DNA of 64,000 bases from Undaria pinnatifida (GCA_012845835.1 JABAKD010000029.1:7373484-7437483); one strand, 5' to 3'. Counted from the stretch's first letter, positions 1 through 11,189 are shown. Notes: generated by a model from the letters alone, not told the origin. Numbers and translations: made by a program.

Positions 1-559
1 CCACGGTTCCAAATCGATACGCTGTCACTCTAATATTTAAATACTAGGGCTTCGCTCGCGGGCGGCTGGACGCCGCCCGCTACGCTCGCGCAAGGCAAGG
101 AAGAATGCAACTAAAAACATGTGAAGAGGGGGCCCACGATTTGGTGCGGACAGCGATTTGATAATGCCAAGAGCTGCTTGTGCAAAGCAAATTGCCTTGT
201 TGTTGTGCTCAGCTGTGTTGTGTGCTTTTGGTACCGGTGTTACGTTCTGATCGGCGGTACGGGGGTACTTTGCGTGGGGGAAAAAACAGGGGGCCGTGCA
301 AGATCGAATACATCATGTAGAAAAAAAAAAAGTATAGACTATAGTACACAACAACACGTATTATACCCGGTACTGCTCTAGTCTATGTTCGAAAGAAAGG
401 ACACAACGCAGCACGACACAGCACCGCAGCGAAGGGCACACGGCACCGCACCGCACGGCTCCCCACGGCGCTACGCTGAGCTGCTGGGCTGTATAAAGCC
501 GGACTGACCTGAGCTGGGCGTGTATTGTGATCCAACAGCGTAGTACTTGATAGTATGTA

Positions 560-775
560 CAAACCTGGTGTAGTAGTACCGGTATGTACTACTATAAGCC
601 TCAAGGTCTTCTCGTAGGTTCGAATCCCGGTGTCATCGGGGAAAGAAAATGATCCTCATAAAAAATAAATGGATATCAACGTGACTTTGTGGCCTTCTAG
701 TAGATAGACTGTCCACTTATAAGCCTGGTTTTCGTTAGTTGAATCCAGGCGTCATCGGGGAAAAAAAAATGTCCT
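560..775 (+). repeat. Dimeric tRNA-like SINE unit
   Basis: Two tRNA-like 3' halves follow each other. The first has GGTTCGAATCCCGG and ends GTCATCGGGG near 640. The second reads GACTGTCCACTTATAAGCC, then GTTGAATCCAGG, and ends GTCATCGGGG near 757. Each is followed by an A-rich stretch and ATGTCCTC or ATGATCCTC. The anticodon-like loop TTATAAG suggests descent from a UAU-type tRNA (inference). The 5' acceptor strands are missing, so these are not intact tRNA genes. The same dimer is in copy B near 42940-43150. Confidence 0.55.
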
Positions 776-784
776 CTTAAAAGA

Positions 785-840
785 ATCGATATATTTTATA
801 TAAATATTGAAAAACGTCAGCTGTGAGTACGACCGGTTGA
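785..840 (-). repeat. Degenerate tail of the micro-ORF module
   Basis: On the minus strand GTACTCACAGCTGACGTT reads as the LTADV part of the dispersed micro-ORF family, but the start region has been replaced. A copy lies at the matching place in repeat B, near 43175-43220. Confidence 0.4.
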
Positions 841-1771
841 ATGGTTGAAACTCAAAGCAAGAAATCAAAGAAAAGCTGGACCAATTGTAAACGTTCAGAA
901 GAAAATGAAAAACGAGTTCGAACGAATCAAATTCAAAGGAGATAGTAGAAAATGAACGAGGAAACAACTGAAAAACGAAAAAAGTACAATAATTGTCATA
1001 ACTGGTCCACAGCTTAAGCTTGCTCCTGTTGTTGCCTTGTGCTGTGTGCCCTTGGGCGCATTACAAAAAGCTCGCATGGACGTCCATTAAAATGCAAGTT
1101 CAACTCCCTCGCATGGACGTCCTTTAAAATGCATATTCAGCTCCCGAAGAAACAAAGTTGCAAGTTCAACTCCCAAAAACAAAAGTTACTTGGAAAAAAA
1201 GAGATGAAAAAAAAAAGTTAAAAAAACGTTCAGAACATGGGCTGACCTGAGCTGGGGGTGCGTTGTGACCCAACAACGTATTATGTACAAACTTATTACT
1301 GGTACGTGGGATGATACTGCGAATGAATGTTACTGGCATGTACGAACTATTAAAAGTACCGCAAAGCACGCAGCATGGCAAAGCAGCAAAGCACGTCAAA
1401 GCACAGCGCTGCGCTCTGCTAAGCTAGAGCTGCAGGGCATCGCAGGGCACTGCACGGCGCTGCGTTGCTGCGAGCTATAGCGCTGCGGTGGGGTGCTGGG
1501 CGGTGCGAAGCTGATGAGCCAAGCCCAGATCTCAGCTGACGAAACTCGGAGATGCCAGAGGGAAGCACCAACCGAGCGCTTTCGGCACGAAGATATTTGT
1601 AATTTCCCCAGCAACTAATTGGGAACTTCGGGACGGTTCTTTCCCCCAGCAACTAATTTTCTTTTCGGCAATTACGGGCTGAGAAGGGCTGAGAGGGGGG
1701 AGGATATGCCGAGCGAGACCTCCGAGGGGGTCGAGGTCTAAGTAATTAAGTTTACATGTATATATTTTCAG

Positions 1772-1832
1772 GACGTCAGGTAGGTGTGAGTTCGGCGAAT
1801 TTCAAGTCATACTCATATATTTTGAATCTGCT
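1772..1832 (-). repeat. Broken micro-ORF module
   Basis: Minus-strand sequence begins ATGAGTATGACTTGAAATTC. One base is lost after ATGAGTAT compared with intact family members, so the frame is broken. The copy in repeat B (about 44140-44190) carries the same lesion, so the break predates the A/B duplication. Confidence 0.5.
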
Positions 1833-3170
1833 TGTTGGTACTTAAGTCTTGTACTATGCTATGTGGGTGATTTTTTTTTGGGAGGGATCCTTTTCTTTTA
1901 TAAATGAATGTTTTATTTGTTCACGCGTTTTCCGGATGTCATCTTTTAATTTCTGCTCTTCTTGTACAACATCTCAAAACAAAATATTTAGTCTAGACTA
2001 GACTATATATTTAGGATTTTGGTTATTATCTAGATCGCGATCTCACCCAATCAATCATAGAGATATCGGTGGGCGGTCTAACTTTGATCCGTTAACTCAT
2101 CAAACTGGCCCGTCAAGCCACCAAGGAATATTCACGTGTATTAGCTTTGTGGGGACTTCCCTAACGGCTGTCCGTCAAGGGGCAAGAACACCGTCAACAG
2201 ACATAGTCTATATCTTCGGTCCGATCCGTTACCGCATTTTTTCGAGTAAATGTAGAACTTAGCAACGGTAAAGGATTTTACAAAGAAAGGCATTGGTCTA
2301 TCAAACTGTCCCTGCCCGGCTGATCGGCTGGATGTTCACGTCGTGACACGATCTGACGAACAAAGGTGCCAAAACATCAAAACGTCAAAATAAGTGTCGA
2401 ATGTCGAAATAATGTCAAAAACCGTCACAAACCTTGTAGCCAAATGATTCAGGAAACAAACGGCAATTTAGGCCTGTGACGGACGACCGCCGAGACGAAT
2501 ATATAATATTTCTAGTGAGTGAGATCCAACAACCACAGGTAGGTACTACTACTATAAATACAATTAGTATTATAATAGTTGTTCCTGCCTAACGCCGGTG
2601 CGCGCGAGGCCCATGTACGGCCATTCTAGCATCCCAGTTCTGGGCCTCGTCGTCGGTTGTGCCAGGTTGTGTGCCAGGCTTTTAGTGGAACCATGCCGAC
2701 AGATATTCTCATGGAGTAATTACTGATTCGACGGTATTCGTGCTTTATTTGGGATGCCAATATAATACCGACACAACAGCAGAGGCGCGTATGTATGCAC
2801 GTACGTATTGATCGCGGCAAAGTACCATTTATCACGGATAACAGCACACCCCTCTTGCCAAAGAACACCCGCCGGGGGTATATTTTTTTCATCGTTTTTC
2901 GACAGACACTTTAGACTAATACCGCGCCCCTTTCGGACGTACACCTGAAAACATGGAGTATCACACCCCGTGGACACCATTCACCTACAACACGCACGCT
3001 CCGATAAGGGTATCTGCACGTACCAACATGGAGGCAATTGCTGCGCCCCATCACAGTGGGTCGATTGAGCCTACGACCCGGACCGCACCGGTACCTGTGC
3101 TGCTGCCGCGCCTCGAGCGGGGGTCAAGTCTACTTTTTCTGGCTCCATCCCGCCTAACGGTACCAGTACT

Positions 3171-3223
3171 GGTACTGCCACTCCTGCCGTGGCGCAAGCC
3201 CCCACGGTAGGAGTGGCAGTACC
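3171..3223. repeat. 22-bp inverted repeat (hairpin)
   Basis: The arms GGTACTGCCACTCCTGCCG.. (3171-3192) and 3202-3223 are reverse complements with one mismatch, separated by 9 nt. A further 4 bp pair outside after a mismatch. Copy B has the same hairpin at about 45531-45583. A structured RNA is possible, but there is no evidence of transcription. Confidence 0.7.
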
Positions 3224-5612
3224 CGTACCAGTGAAGCGCAAAGCGCTCTGGCAGCAGCGCCCAACACCTCAGCCGCAAGGCCTGAGACCATGGCAGCAGC
3301 TCCGGAATTGTCAGCCACTCACACCCCCTTCAGTCTGCTGGGGCCTATTTACACTCCAGAGCAATCAAAGGTACCGCTAGCCCACCCCCTCGTTCTCACA
3401 CCTCCTGGCATCTGGCCGAGTCTGTTTCCACTCGTTATGATAGCAACCGACGTCCCGTTATCAAACCCGATTGTTATCACACCCCCGAGCTGCGGGGTTC
3501 CCGCGCACGGTGCGTATCACCGGGGGTGCGCTCGATACCTCACCCCCTGTATAAAAAAGCGCCCCCGTTGATGTATTCTCAAAGGTACAAAGTTTATCAC
3601 CGGGGTGTGCTTTCATCCATGTTATACGGTACGTACACTCGTACAGTATCACAGTAAGACAAACTGCTTATGCCGAAAATTCCACTGCTGTGCACTATTA
3701 ATACAATAGTGTTGTAATGGTTGTACTGTTAGTTAGGGGTATATCTACTGATGATGGTGTCGGTGTGTGTGCTGCTGTCGTTGCTCTGGCGCTTGGAGGT
3801 GTTTAGATGTACAGCAGCAGACAGTACTTGCTAGCAAGCTCTGCTCGTTGTACTGCTGTAAACTACAGCGTACTGTACTGTTACTGCGTGTTGCTCTACA
3901 CGCGGTGCCGGTGGGTGTGCTTACAGCAGTCTTACTGTTGTGCCGGTGTTTGTGCTGTGTCTGAGTGTAGATGTAAAGTCTCGCCCCTGGGTTGTGCCAG
4001 GTTGTGCCAGGCTTCTCGGGGGATCGTGCAGATAATAAAAATAAAGCGGACTTGGGCACAATTATTGCTGAAGAATCATCATGGAGTCTGTGGAGTATTA
4101 GACAGGCAGCACGTTTGACACGATAACCCGAGAAAATACATCTATCCGTACTACGTCAGCCTTGGGCCACCTTATACGATGTATGTTGGGTTTTGTTTCC
4201 AAAGACCTGGGTTGTTCGAGCGACTTGATAATCTGAAATCCTAATGAGGTTTAAACCACGCCGGGGCAAGGGGCAAGCAAGTACTTGTGCGAAGATAAAA
4301 GGGAGAGGACATTGGAATCTCACGCGGCCACAACAGACAGAGTGATTGTCCCACACCAGCTCGACCGAGAAAAGGTTGTTTGTGTGTGGCGGACTCCTTC
4401 GTGATCGCAGATGAACAATGGATGCTAAATTGGAGATACGGCGTGGCGGGTTGAGGGAGAGAAAAACTCTTTGGGCTTGGCGATTTGTTTACTTGAAAAG
4501 TTGTGTTGGTTTGTCTTCGAAAACAAATGCTGCGATCGTTCGTTTTACGTGCGTTTGGGTGAGAAATGTCTCAACAAGTGTTTTTTAGGCGAGACTGGCT
4601 GCAATTTTTTTCGAAGAGAAGCAAGAAGTCTTAAGAGGTGTCTGCCTGTTGCTTGCTATTGATTGGTATAGGTACAGCAAAGGACGGGGAGGCTGCCATA
4701 CATTGATTCTACACACCTGTCCGCGAGGACGTTGGGTGGGGCTTATATCAGCACGCGTTTGCTCAAATTGGTGCATGCGGGGGACACTTTGTGCAATTCA
4801 TTGTCGAGCAAAAGGTATTCTCCGTATCGAAGCATTCACCCGTTGAAAACTCTCGAGAAGTCTCGACAATCTCTTTCTTCTTTCCTAAGCAGTTCGCAAC
4901 TCGGCAGCAGTCCAAGACATGACAGCGGACGACTGCGCGCAGGCCATAATCGCTCACCTTGATGCAATGGTGGGCCTTTTTTGCCCGGGTCCATGAATGA
5001 CCCCCTCGTCAAGGTCATCTGTCTTTCTCGACCGCCGCAGAAGGGGGCGTTGTCGTTGGTGTTGTTATGTTCGTGGCCGCCCTTGCTTGTTGTGGGCGTT
5101 TTCGTCAGGTGGGGGCTTTTGTACCAAAACAAAACATGCAGACGAAATTTCTAGAAACCCCTGGACGGACATCAAATGTCCCCCAGGGACGGTCTGGTTG
5201 AGTCGTGAGTAGTAGTATCGACTGTGCAGCTACGAGGCTCTCGCAGGGTTTGGCGTTTTTTCTCTTCTTTTTCTTCGTTGTTCACGCGTGCCTCCTGCCT
5301 GCTGTGGTGCTGCCTGCTGTCTGCATTGATTGCCGATTGGTTGTAACCAATGCAATAATAATAGTGCCCGAATCCGTTTCATCTGCTGCGTGATCCCACC
5401 CAGAGCCCGACACAATCTGGGACAACCAGGGGCGAGACTGTGCATTTACACCACAAACACCGGTACAGCGGTAGTACTGTATACAGTGCGCTGAAAATAT
5501 AGTTTACAGAAGAAGCAGTACAAGCATATATTATTAGGCGGACCGGAGCAAATGATGCGTGATGTTGTGTTGGAAAGTTAATATCAGCTGTCGATTTCAG
5601 TATAGTAGAATA

Positions 5613-5688
5613 TATGAATACCTCGAGTAATGGTATTTATGTGGTATGCTGTTGAGTTGGTGTTTCTGTGTTCACCCTGGTATTAATT
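5613..5688 (+). repeat. Segment shared with repeat copy C only
   Basis: TATGAATACCTCGAG onward matches 51761-51836 almost exactly and is absent from copy B. In C it directly follows sequence equivalent to 1622-1750. Confidence 0.75.
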
Positions 5689-6235
5689 AATTGAACATTC
5701 ATTGCCATATAAGGGATGAATGCTGTTCACACGAAAAAAAGTGGGAACTACACTGTACGTGAATCACAGTGTTTCCGTGGCTCGCTGTGGCGAGAAGGCA
5801 GTTTCGGGGAGGTTCGTGTTGGTGAGCCCAATGGCAAGCAATGTGCTTAGATGGCTTGCTTGGCGAGAATAACCAAAGCATGACTACTCGAACACTGCTA
5901 TACAAGGGGGCAAGGCGGGGGGGGCTCCTCTCCACCTGTGTGGTCGTGGTTTGCTGTTGCAGAAGGTCGTGTGAGTCATTCCTAACGAATACAAATAATT
6001 GTCATAAACAAGTCTGCCATGAACAAGCTCGTGCGAGTTGACAGTGAGAGCTAGAAAGTAAATTCGTGTAGTATCAAGTGCCTCTGGCATTTAGAAGCAT
6101 ATTGATCAAGTCAGACATCAGGAGTGCAGCAGCAAGAAATATTCAGACAATTTTATTTATTCGCCGATTGCTTATGGGGTAGTGCTGTTTTTGCTGTATT
6201 GTGCCTGGTGCTTTCTTTCAGCGCGCTTGCTATCT
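5689..6235. other. No gene seen
   Basis: Only short ORFs without motifs on both strands. There is a G run near 5918, and no convincing splice-bounded exon. Confidence 0.5.
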
Positions 6236-6239
6236 GCAT

Positions 6240-6340
6240 CATCGTTAACCACCACCACCATCATCATCATCGTCATCATCATCTTCATCATAATCGTCAT
6301 CTATCATCAATTATCATCATCATCATCCTCATCATCATCG

Positions 6341-6387
<47 letters not shown>

Positions 6388-6635
6388 GTCATCATCGTCA
6401 TCATCTATCATCACCATCGTCATCTACCATCATTGTCATCGTGATCACCATCACCATCATCGTCATCATCGTCATCATAATCATCATCTATCATCTATCA
6501 TCTGTCATCTACCTGGTATCACCTATCATCTATCATCTATAATTCATCATCTTTCATCTATCATCATCATCATCATCGCCATCATAATCATCATAATCAT
6601 CATCGCCATTACCGTCATTGTCATCATGTCACCTT
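6240..6635 (+). repeat. (ATC)n microsatellite, imperfect
   Basis: About 400 bp of CAT/ATC triplets with scattered GTC and CTA changes. The three plus frames read poly-His, poly-Ile and poly-Ser, so the long ORFs here are artefacts of the repeat. Confidence 0.95.
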
Positions 6636-6639
6636 CACC

Positions 6640-7620
6640 TAACGAGTGAGGTTGATGCTGCCCAGAAAACCTATTACTGCATATGGGGGGCGTGCATTTT
6701 TACGGACCGGTTGAGGTGCTAGAGACAAGAATTGCTATAGCTGTTCACAAAAATATTGCCAAACTACTGCCGCTTCTCTTTGTGTGATCGGTATGGATAA
6801 CCCCCCCCCCCTCGTCCTAAAATTCCCCGCGGTTCAGCTCGCGTTCAAATAACAAGTACTGAACACAGCAAGTAAAAACTGATCACGGCTTGCCTTTCGC
6901 CAGGCGAAACAAACCAGCCGCTGTCTCCTCCGGCTGCCCGCCCCCACGATTAGTTCCCAGTCCCCGCTTCCTCCATCCTTGACTACTAAAAATTACGACC
7001 CCGCCCCCTACGCAGTTTTGGTATATTACATGGCATTTATTTCCCACTGCTGCCCTTTGTGCTCTCCCCTCCCTGCCTCATATTCGAAACTCAGGTCGTT
7101 AGTGGCATGTAGTTTACCCTTCATGTGACTCGCTGAACACCTAACGGCGCTTCTGCTTGGTCGGTGAAAACCCAACCTGCCCCGTCCCGGCATTGTGCGG
7201 ATACGAGGAGGGTCTACGGTCATACGACTACGGCCATGCATGACATGAGCATCCCCCTCCCCAACTCCTCCCCCCTCCGTCCTCCTCAACTTGTTTTTTG
7301 CTTATGGAATTATTATCTACTTGTTCACTGCTCTTCACGATTGACACTTCGGACTAGGCAAGCAAACGTCCCACCGTGATGGCCCCATCAACTAGCGAAA
7401 TGATGACTGCTGACACGCAAAGAAACGGGTGATGCCATGCAACCAAGACGGCCCGAGCCGTCGGGCACTTGTTTGCTTACCCTGTGGCACCCATCAATCG
7501 ATCATAAGGCAGCTGTTCGCTTACTCCGCGGCATGAACCAATCGACCGCAGTGGAAGAATGGAAAAAAAATCGCCGTCGCAGTGGAAGCAAGTCTCAGTC
7601 TCGCACCACGGAGGAGTGAG
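6640..7620. other. No gene seen
   Basis: GC-moderate sequence with short unremarkable ORFs on both strands and a C9 run near 6801. No motif or splice-bounded exon was recognised. Confidence 0.45.
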
Positions 7621-7637
7621 CGCCATCATCGTCATCA

Positions 7638-8093
7638 TCACCATAATAAACAGTATCTTCCTCCTCTTTCGCCCCCCCCCCCCCCCCCCTCCTCCTCCCC
7701 CTCCTCCTCCTCGCCCCTCCTTCTCCTCCTCCGCATCATCAGCCCTCCTCCTCCTCGTCCACGTCCTCCTCCCCCCCCCACCACCCCCCGCTGCTCCTGT
7801 TCCTCTTCATCGTCAACATCACCATGATCTGCCTCGTTCTCATTCAATTCATCAATAAATGATTCATGAGGCCCGTGGTTCCCGCCCATTCCACTTACCC
7901 AATTTTGGGAAACCCATTTGGCAAAAATCACAACACAATAAAAATATATTATTTCCCTTAACCCTTCCACCACACGCTGCAAATGTAACACGCTACACTC
8001 CTTCCCAGGTAAGTTTTTCAGCCAAACAACTCGAATGGATGTCGTCATTGAAAAATAAGGACTGCCAATCTCCTTCACAAGCACGACTTCCAC
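7638..8093 (-). CDS. Possible exon: acidic then Gly-rich ORF, unknown function
   Basis: An open frame runs from 8093 and can be extended upstream to an AG at about 8118 (YATDKL before the methionine). The first part is ordinary protein sequence (VVLVKEIGSPYFSMTTSIR); the middle carries an acidic stretch (ESFIDELNENEADHGDVDDE); the end reads through a CCT/CCC microsatellite as poly-Gly/Glu/Arg and is doubtful. A GTAAGT donor-like site inside the ORF (minus strand, about 7907) suggests the real exon may stop there. A different frame, 7993-8250, also looks coding (EMRGVDSLRGIDGVY) and is preceded by a CCCCACAG acceptor. The two frames may be adjacent exons or one frameshifted gene. No family recognised. 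Confidence 0.25.
   Translation of the reverse strand: MEVVLVKEIGSPYFSMTTSIRVVWLKNLPGKECSVLHLQRVVEGLREIIYFYCVVIFAKWVSQNWVSGMGGNHGPHESFIDELNENEADHGDVDDEEEQEQRGVVGGGGGRGRGGGGLMMRRRRRRGEEEEGEEEGGGGGGERGGRYCLLW
7666..7850 (+). repeat. C/CCT-rich microsatellite
   Basis: A C run of about 20 followed by imperfect CTC/CCT triplets. Poly-Pro and poly-Gly ORFs across it are artefacts. Confidence 0.85.
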
Positions 8094-8259
8094 ATGTAGC
8101 TTGTCGGTGGCGTACTATAGATAGTTGGACCAAAACAAGTGCTGGGCTGAAGTTTTTGTCGTCTGCATAGACGCCGTCGATGCCACGCAGCGAGTCCACC
8201 CCCCGCATTTCGGTGACATCTTCAAGCTCGACGTCTACCGGTGGTTCTGTGGGGTACGT

Positions 8260-8940
8260 AGAACAGCAATGTAGGGTACGTGGAAGAGCAAGACATCACG
8301 AAGCACGGCGATCGAAATGGGGCCGACGCCGTCAAGATTAGAGTTTTCTGTTGACGGTCTAGGCCTTACCCGTCAGAGCCTATTGGGAGGTAACGTATTA
8401 GTTTTAGCGTGGATTGTTTGTTACTTTCTGTCCTTGACGGCTGTCCTTGACGGCTGTCCGCCAAGGGGCACGAATGCCACCATACGACATATTTGCTCAG
8501 GACAAGCGCGATATGACAAGAGAAGTAAATTATGTGCTACAAGCAGCCCGTAAGAGTATTGGGTTCATGTGGGACTCAAAGATACCATGTGGATGTACGG
8601 ATGGAATCAAACCAATATCAACACCGCTGTTAAAGATAGTATCATACAGATGTCGAGCTTCGTAGGAATTCGCGCAGCAAGGTGTTTGGCAAATGTCGTC
8701 AACGTCTTCGCGTGGGTGGTGGTTGGGACGTTTCAGGCGACTCCAAAAGAGGCTCTCGAAAGAGAGGCAGATGCACATATACTCTTGCACTATCTGTCAG
8801 CATTTTAGAAGCTCACATTCGCTTGTGTTTATTATTTTTGTGTGAAAAGCGCTGTTGCGCCACCCAGCACAACACGCAGGACAGCTCAACCCCTGGGACG
8901 AACTTCAGAGCCGGTGTTCTACAAAACAAGGGGAGGGGGG
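8260..8940. other. No gene recognised
   Basis: Short ORFs occur on both strands, the longest being 79-86 codons, with no motif. Near 8440-8478 a duplicated CCTTGACGGCTGTCC can pair with CCAAGG. A related CGGCTGTCCGTCAAGGGGCA occurs in repeat A near 2166. Confidence 0.4.
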
Positions 8941-8946
8941 GGGTTC

Positions 8947-10265
8947 TCATCTATTGCTTGCCTTAGTCCTTTGGCCATCGACCACGCATCCCTTTCGAGA
9001 CGGAGCACCGTTCCTACTCCTATAAAACAGACACCTCCAACATTTGGGCGCTTATTAAGCTTTTTCCACATATTACATGAACAGCTTTTCGCTTATACTC
9101 GTATCCACTTCCTGTTTCGCCGTCTGTGGCCACCATCTATATCAACCATCTTTTTCTCGCTACTTTCTAGTCTACCAAACTCTTCCATGTCACATTCGCA
9201 TTCGTCTGATTTCCTCATCTCCTCCCCTAACGCATTCCGTTCCTCTTTGTATATTTTACTTTCTCCTTCTATGCGAGTCGTACTCTCTATTGTTGCGCAC
9301 ATATCATTCTTCTCTTTGGTAGGTCCAGGTCCCCTACACGAAATCGCAGGTTCAGCTTTTCGCGTAGTCCATTGGGCCGTGCAAATACGTTTTCATTCCA
9401 ATATCTTCCCTCAATCCCCCGTATATCTCGTAAGTGTTTCTCCTCAATCGCCAAATTTAGTAGCGCTAGCCTTTCCCTTTCTTCTGCCTTATTGTTTCCT
9501 TCTGTTTTGTACCCGCCAAACTTCTTCACGGACAGCACCTTTTCTTGTTCTCCACTTAAACCCTTCCATATTTGCTCGACTACGCTATCCCATCTTGTTC
9601 CTGCTCGTACTTTTGATATTTTCTCCCGTCATGCAGCCCTATCAGCTACAGCTAGCAACCTCTTTTCTGGCATATTCCTTGCATCATATTGCCATTTCAC
9701 ATTTCTCACGTCTTTGTTTGTTTTATGTGGGTACATTCCCAGCTCTGCTCTCAACATTGTATTACTCGTCGTACTTGAGCATCCTAGTGTTTTTAGCTGC
9801 TGTCATCTGCACTGGTCTACGATCGGTACGTCATGTTCTCGCCACTTCCATCTGAAGTTTACCGGATTCATCTTATTTCTGTTACATAAAACTACGTACG
9901 GCGCACGTTTTTTACGTTCGCTGTCACTCTCCATTTCCTAGTGTACTCTAGTGCCGTCTCTATCTGTTCCTGCAATCCTTCGGGTGTTTCTGATATCAAC
10001 ACGAAATTATCCGCAAACATCAACCCTGACAACGTATCTTCCCCAATCGTGACTCATTGCTTTGTTGCTTCGGCTGCTACTATTATGTCATTACTATTTA
10101 CCTTCAATACGGTTGGGTGATAGTGTACATTCCTGTGCAACTCCTTATAAAATATTAACATACTTGGATGTTTCCCCGTCCAGCATCATGGCACTTCTCG
10201 CACACGCCGTCATATTTGTTCATCATTCTCCATATCTTTCTTTCGATCCCAAATTCCCAACATAA
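8947..10265 (-). pseudogene. Decayed LINE-type reverse transcriptase ORF
   Basis: Read on the minus strand, pieces of a non-LTR retrotransposon ORF2 appear in order but in shifting frames. GVAQECTLSPN at 10112-10144 is RT block 4, and FADNFVLISETPEGLQ at 9961-10020 is block 5 with the second catalytic Asp changed to Asn. ETALEYTRKWRVTANV follows directly. Then come KMNPVNFRWKWREHDVPIVD, SNTMLRAELGMYP, FGGYKTEGNNKAEERERL, REKLNLRFRVGDLDLP and, just before the stop at 8947, RKGCVVDGQRTKASNR. Several frameshifts and in-frame stops (for example at 9287) show it is dead. The 5' part (endonuclease) is not seen and the element looks 5'-truncated near 10.3 kb. The long plus-strand ORFs 8842-9855 and 9372-9941 are its antisense shadows. 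LINE family assignment is by motif memory only. Confidence 0.8.
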
Positions 10266-10516
10266 TTCATCTCTTCACCTCTGTTTGCCTCTTTTTCTCG
10301 AAAAAGAACAACAGCGGCACTTTCATGTCTAGATTTTTTGTTGTTGAGCTGTCATTCGAATGGTGTTTAACGTCTCCTTTCTGCGCTACCTGTGCGAGAA
10401 GGGGCAGTCTGTATTTTTTTTCTGCATGTCTAGTGTCTGGTAGCCTGTTTTGCAGCGACTATTGCCATTCGACGCCAACCCATCAACGCCTACAGGTGTG
10501 TGTGTGGGGGCGGGGG

Positions 10517-10603
10517 TTAACGCCTTTATAACTGGAAAACTGTTTTTGGGGACAAATTATTCGGAGTTAGTATAGGGAGGGGTTTTGGGGCTCTAAAAGG
10601 GGG
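10517..10603 (+). mobile_element. piggyBac-like MITE, copy 1
   Basis: Begins TTAACGCCTTTATAACTGG and ends GGGGCTCTAAAAGGGGGC. It is the same roughly 90-bp family as 23698, 26065, 51848, 53425 and 55030. The right TTAA is lost. Confidence 0.65.
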
Positions 10604-10710
10604 CGGGGGGGGGGGTCGTAAGGATTGGAGCGGGTCGACTATGTTTGGGCATTGTCAACGGCCTAGGAAAAGCGTAAACCTGTACACATAATTTACACCC
10701 TGCGCGCGCG

Positions 10711-11184
10711 TCACGCGTCTCCCGACGTTGCCCTTCGGACGCGCCACCTACCCCACCAGCGAGCGACGCCTACTTCTTGTGGTCGATGCTGCAATCGATA
10801 TTTGATTTCTGCGCTACTTTCCTCTGAAGACCCAACTAGGTTAATGTTTAGCGGCGTGGAGCGTGGAAAGGGCAATCGCAAACGCACCGGGTTCATTAGC
10901 ATGTGGTCGTAACCTTCTCTGCTTCTGGGATCTCTCAGGGTGTCGTAGGCCTGCTGTATCTCCTTGAACTTGTCTTCTGCCGGTTTGACGTTGCTCATGT
11001 TTTTGTCCGGGTGCCACTTCATGGCGGCCTTCCGGTATGCGCGTTTTAAATCGTCCTCGCTGACGTTCGGCTCCACGCCTAGGACCGAATAGTACGTATT
11101 TTTTGATGGTGCTGCTGCCGTACAAAACAATAAGGGGGGGGAGGACAAAACGAAAACGATGGCGTTGGATGGATAGATCTCCAT
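10711..11184 (-). CDS. J-domain (DnaJ/Hsp40) protein with signal-like N terminus
   Basis: The 157-codon ORF starts with a plausible signal peptide (residues 5-25, hydrophobic IVFVLSS..LLFC, then TAAAP). A complete J domain follows: YYSVLGVEPNVSEDDLKRAY (about 31-50), helix II ending KWHPDKN with the essential HPD at 58-60, and FKEIQQAYDTLRDPRSREGYD (about 72-92). J domains stimulate Hsp70 ATPase; the leader suggests an ER-lumen or membrane co-chaperone. The order (leader, immediate J domain, then YDHMLMNP) recalls DNAJC25-type proteins (inference). A GTGCGT after MNP is a possible 5' splice site, so the last 60 residues, which look unlike a protein domain (WWGRWRVRRATSGDA), may be intron. No downstream exon was found towards the LINE. 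Confidence 0.8.
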   Translation of the reverse strand: MEIYPSNAIVFVLSSPPLLFCTAAAPSKNTYYSVLGVEPNVSEDDLKRAYRKAAMKWHPDKNMSNVKPAEDKFKEIQQAYDTLRDPRSREGYDHMLMNPVRLRLPFPRSTPLNINLVGSSEESSAEIKYRLQHRPQEVGVARWWGRWRVRRATSGDA

Positions 11185-11189
11185 CAGGA

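Larger units (their letters stand above)
1..5607 (+). repeat. Long direct repeat, copy A (left end outside window)
   Basis: This block matches 42359-47959 base for base in the same orientation, with roughly 2-3% substitutions by eye plus small indels. The match is already under way at base 1, so the true left end is outside the window. It stops at 5607, where A continues into AGAATATATGAAT and B switches to unrelated sequence. Near its left end is the GC-rich palindrome GCGGGCGGC-TGGAC-GCCGCCCGC. Indels between A and B are often not multiples of three and break the ORFs seen in either copy, so the block is probably non-coding. It could be a segmental duplication, a very large mobile element, or the ends of one; no transposase or reverse transcriptase is visible inside. 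Confidence 0.9.

Noticed and set aside
610-760. Functional tRNA genes
   Set aside because: Only 3' halves with T arms are present; acceptor 5' strands and D arms are missing.
1510-1545. CTGATGAG..CGAAAC spacing like a hammerhead ribozyme core (also in copy B near 43890)
   Set aside because: The sequence between the boxes does not pair as stem II and no stem III/I with a cleavage triplet could be found nearby.
6182-6649. 155-codon Ser/His/Ile-rich ORF
   Set aside because: It is a reading of the ATC microsatellite; all three frames stay open.
8842-9855. 337-codon plus-strand ORF, and 189-codon ORF 9372-9941
   Set aside because: Both lie antisense to a recognisable decayed LINE reverse transcriptase, have Ser/Leu/Phe-rich compositions typical of antisense frames, and carry no motif.
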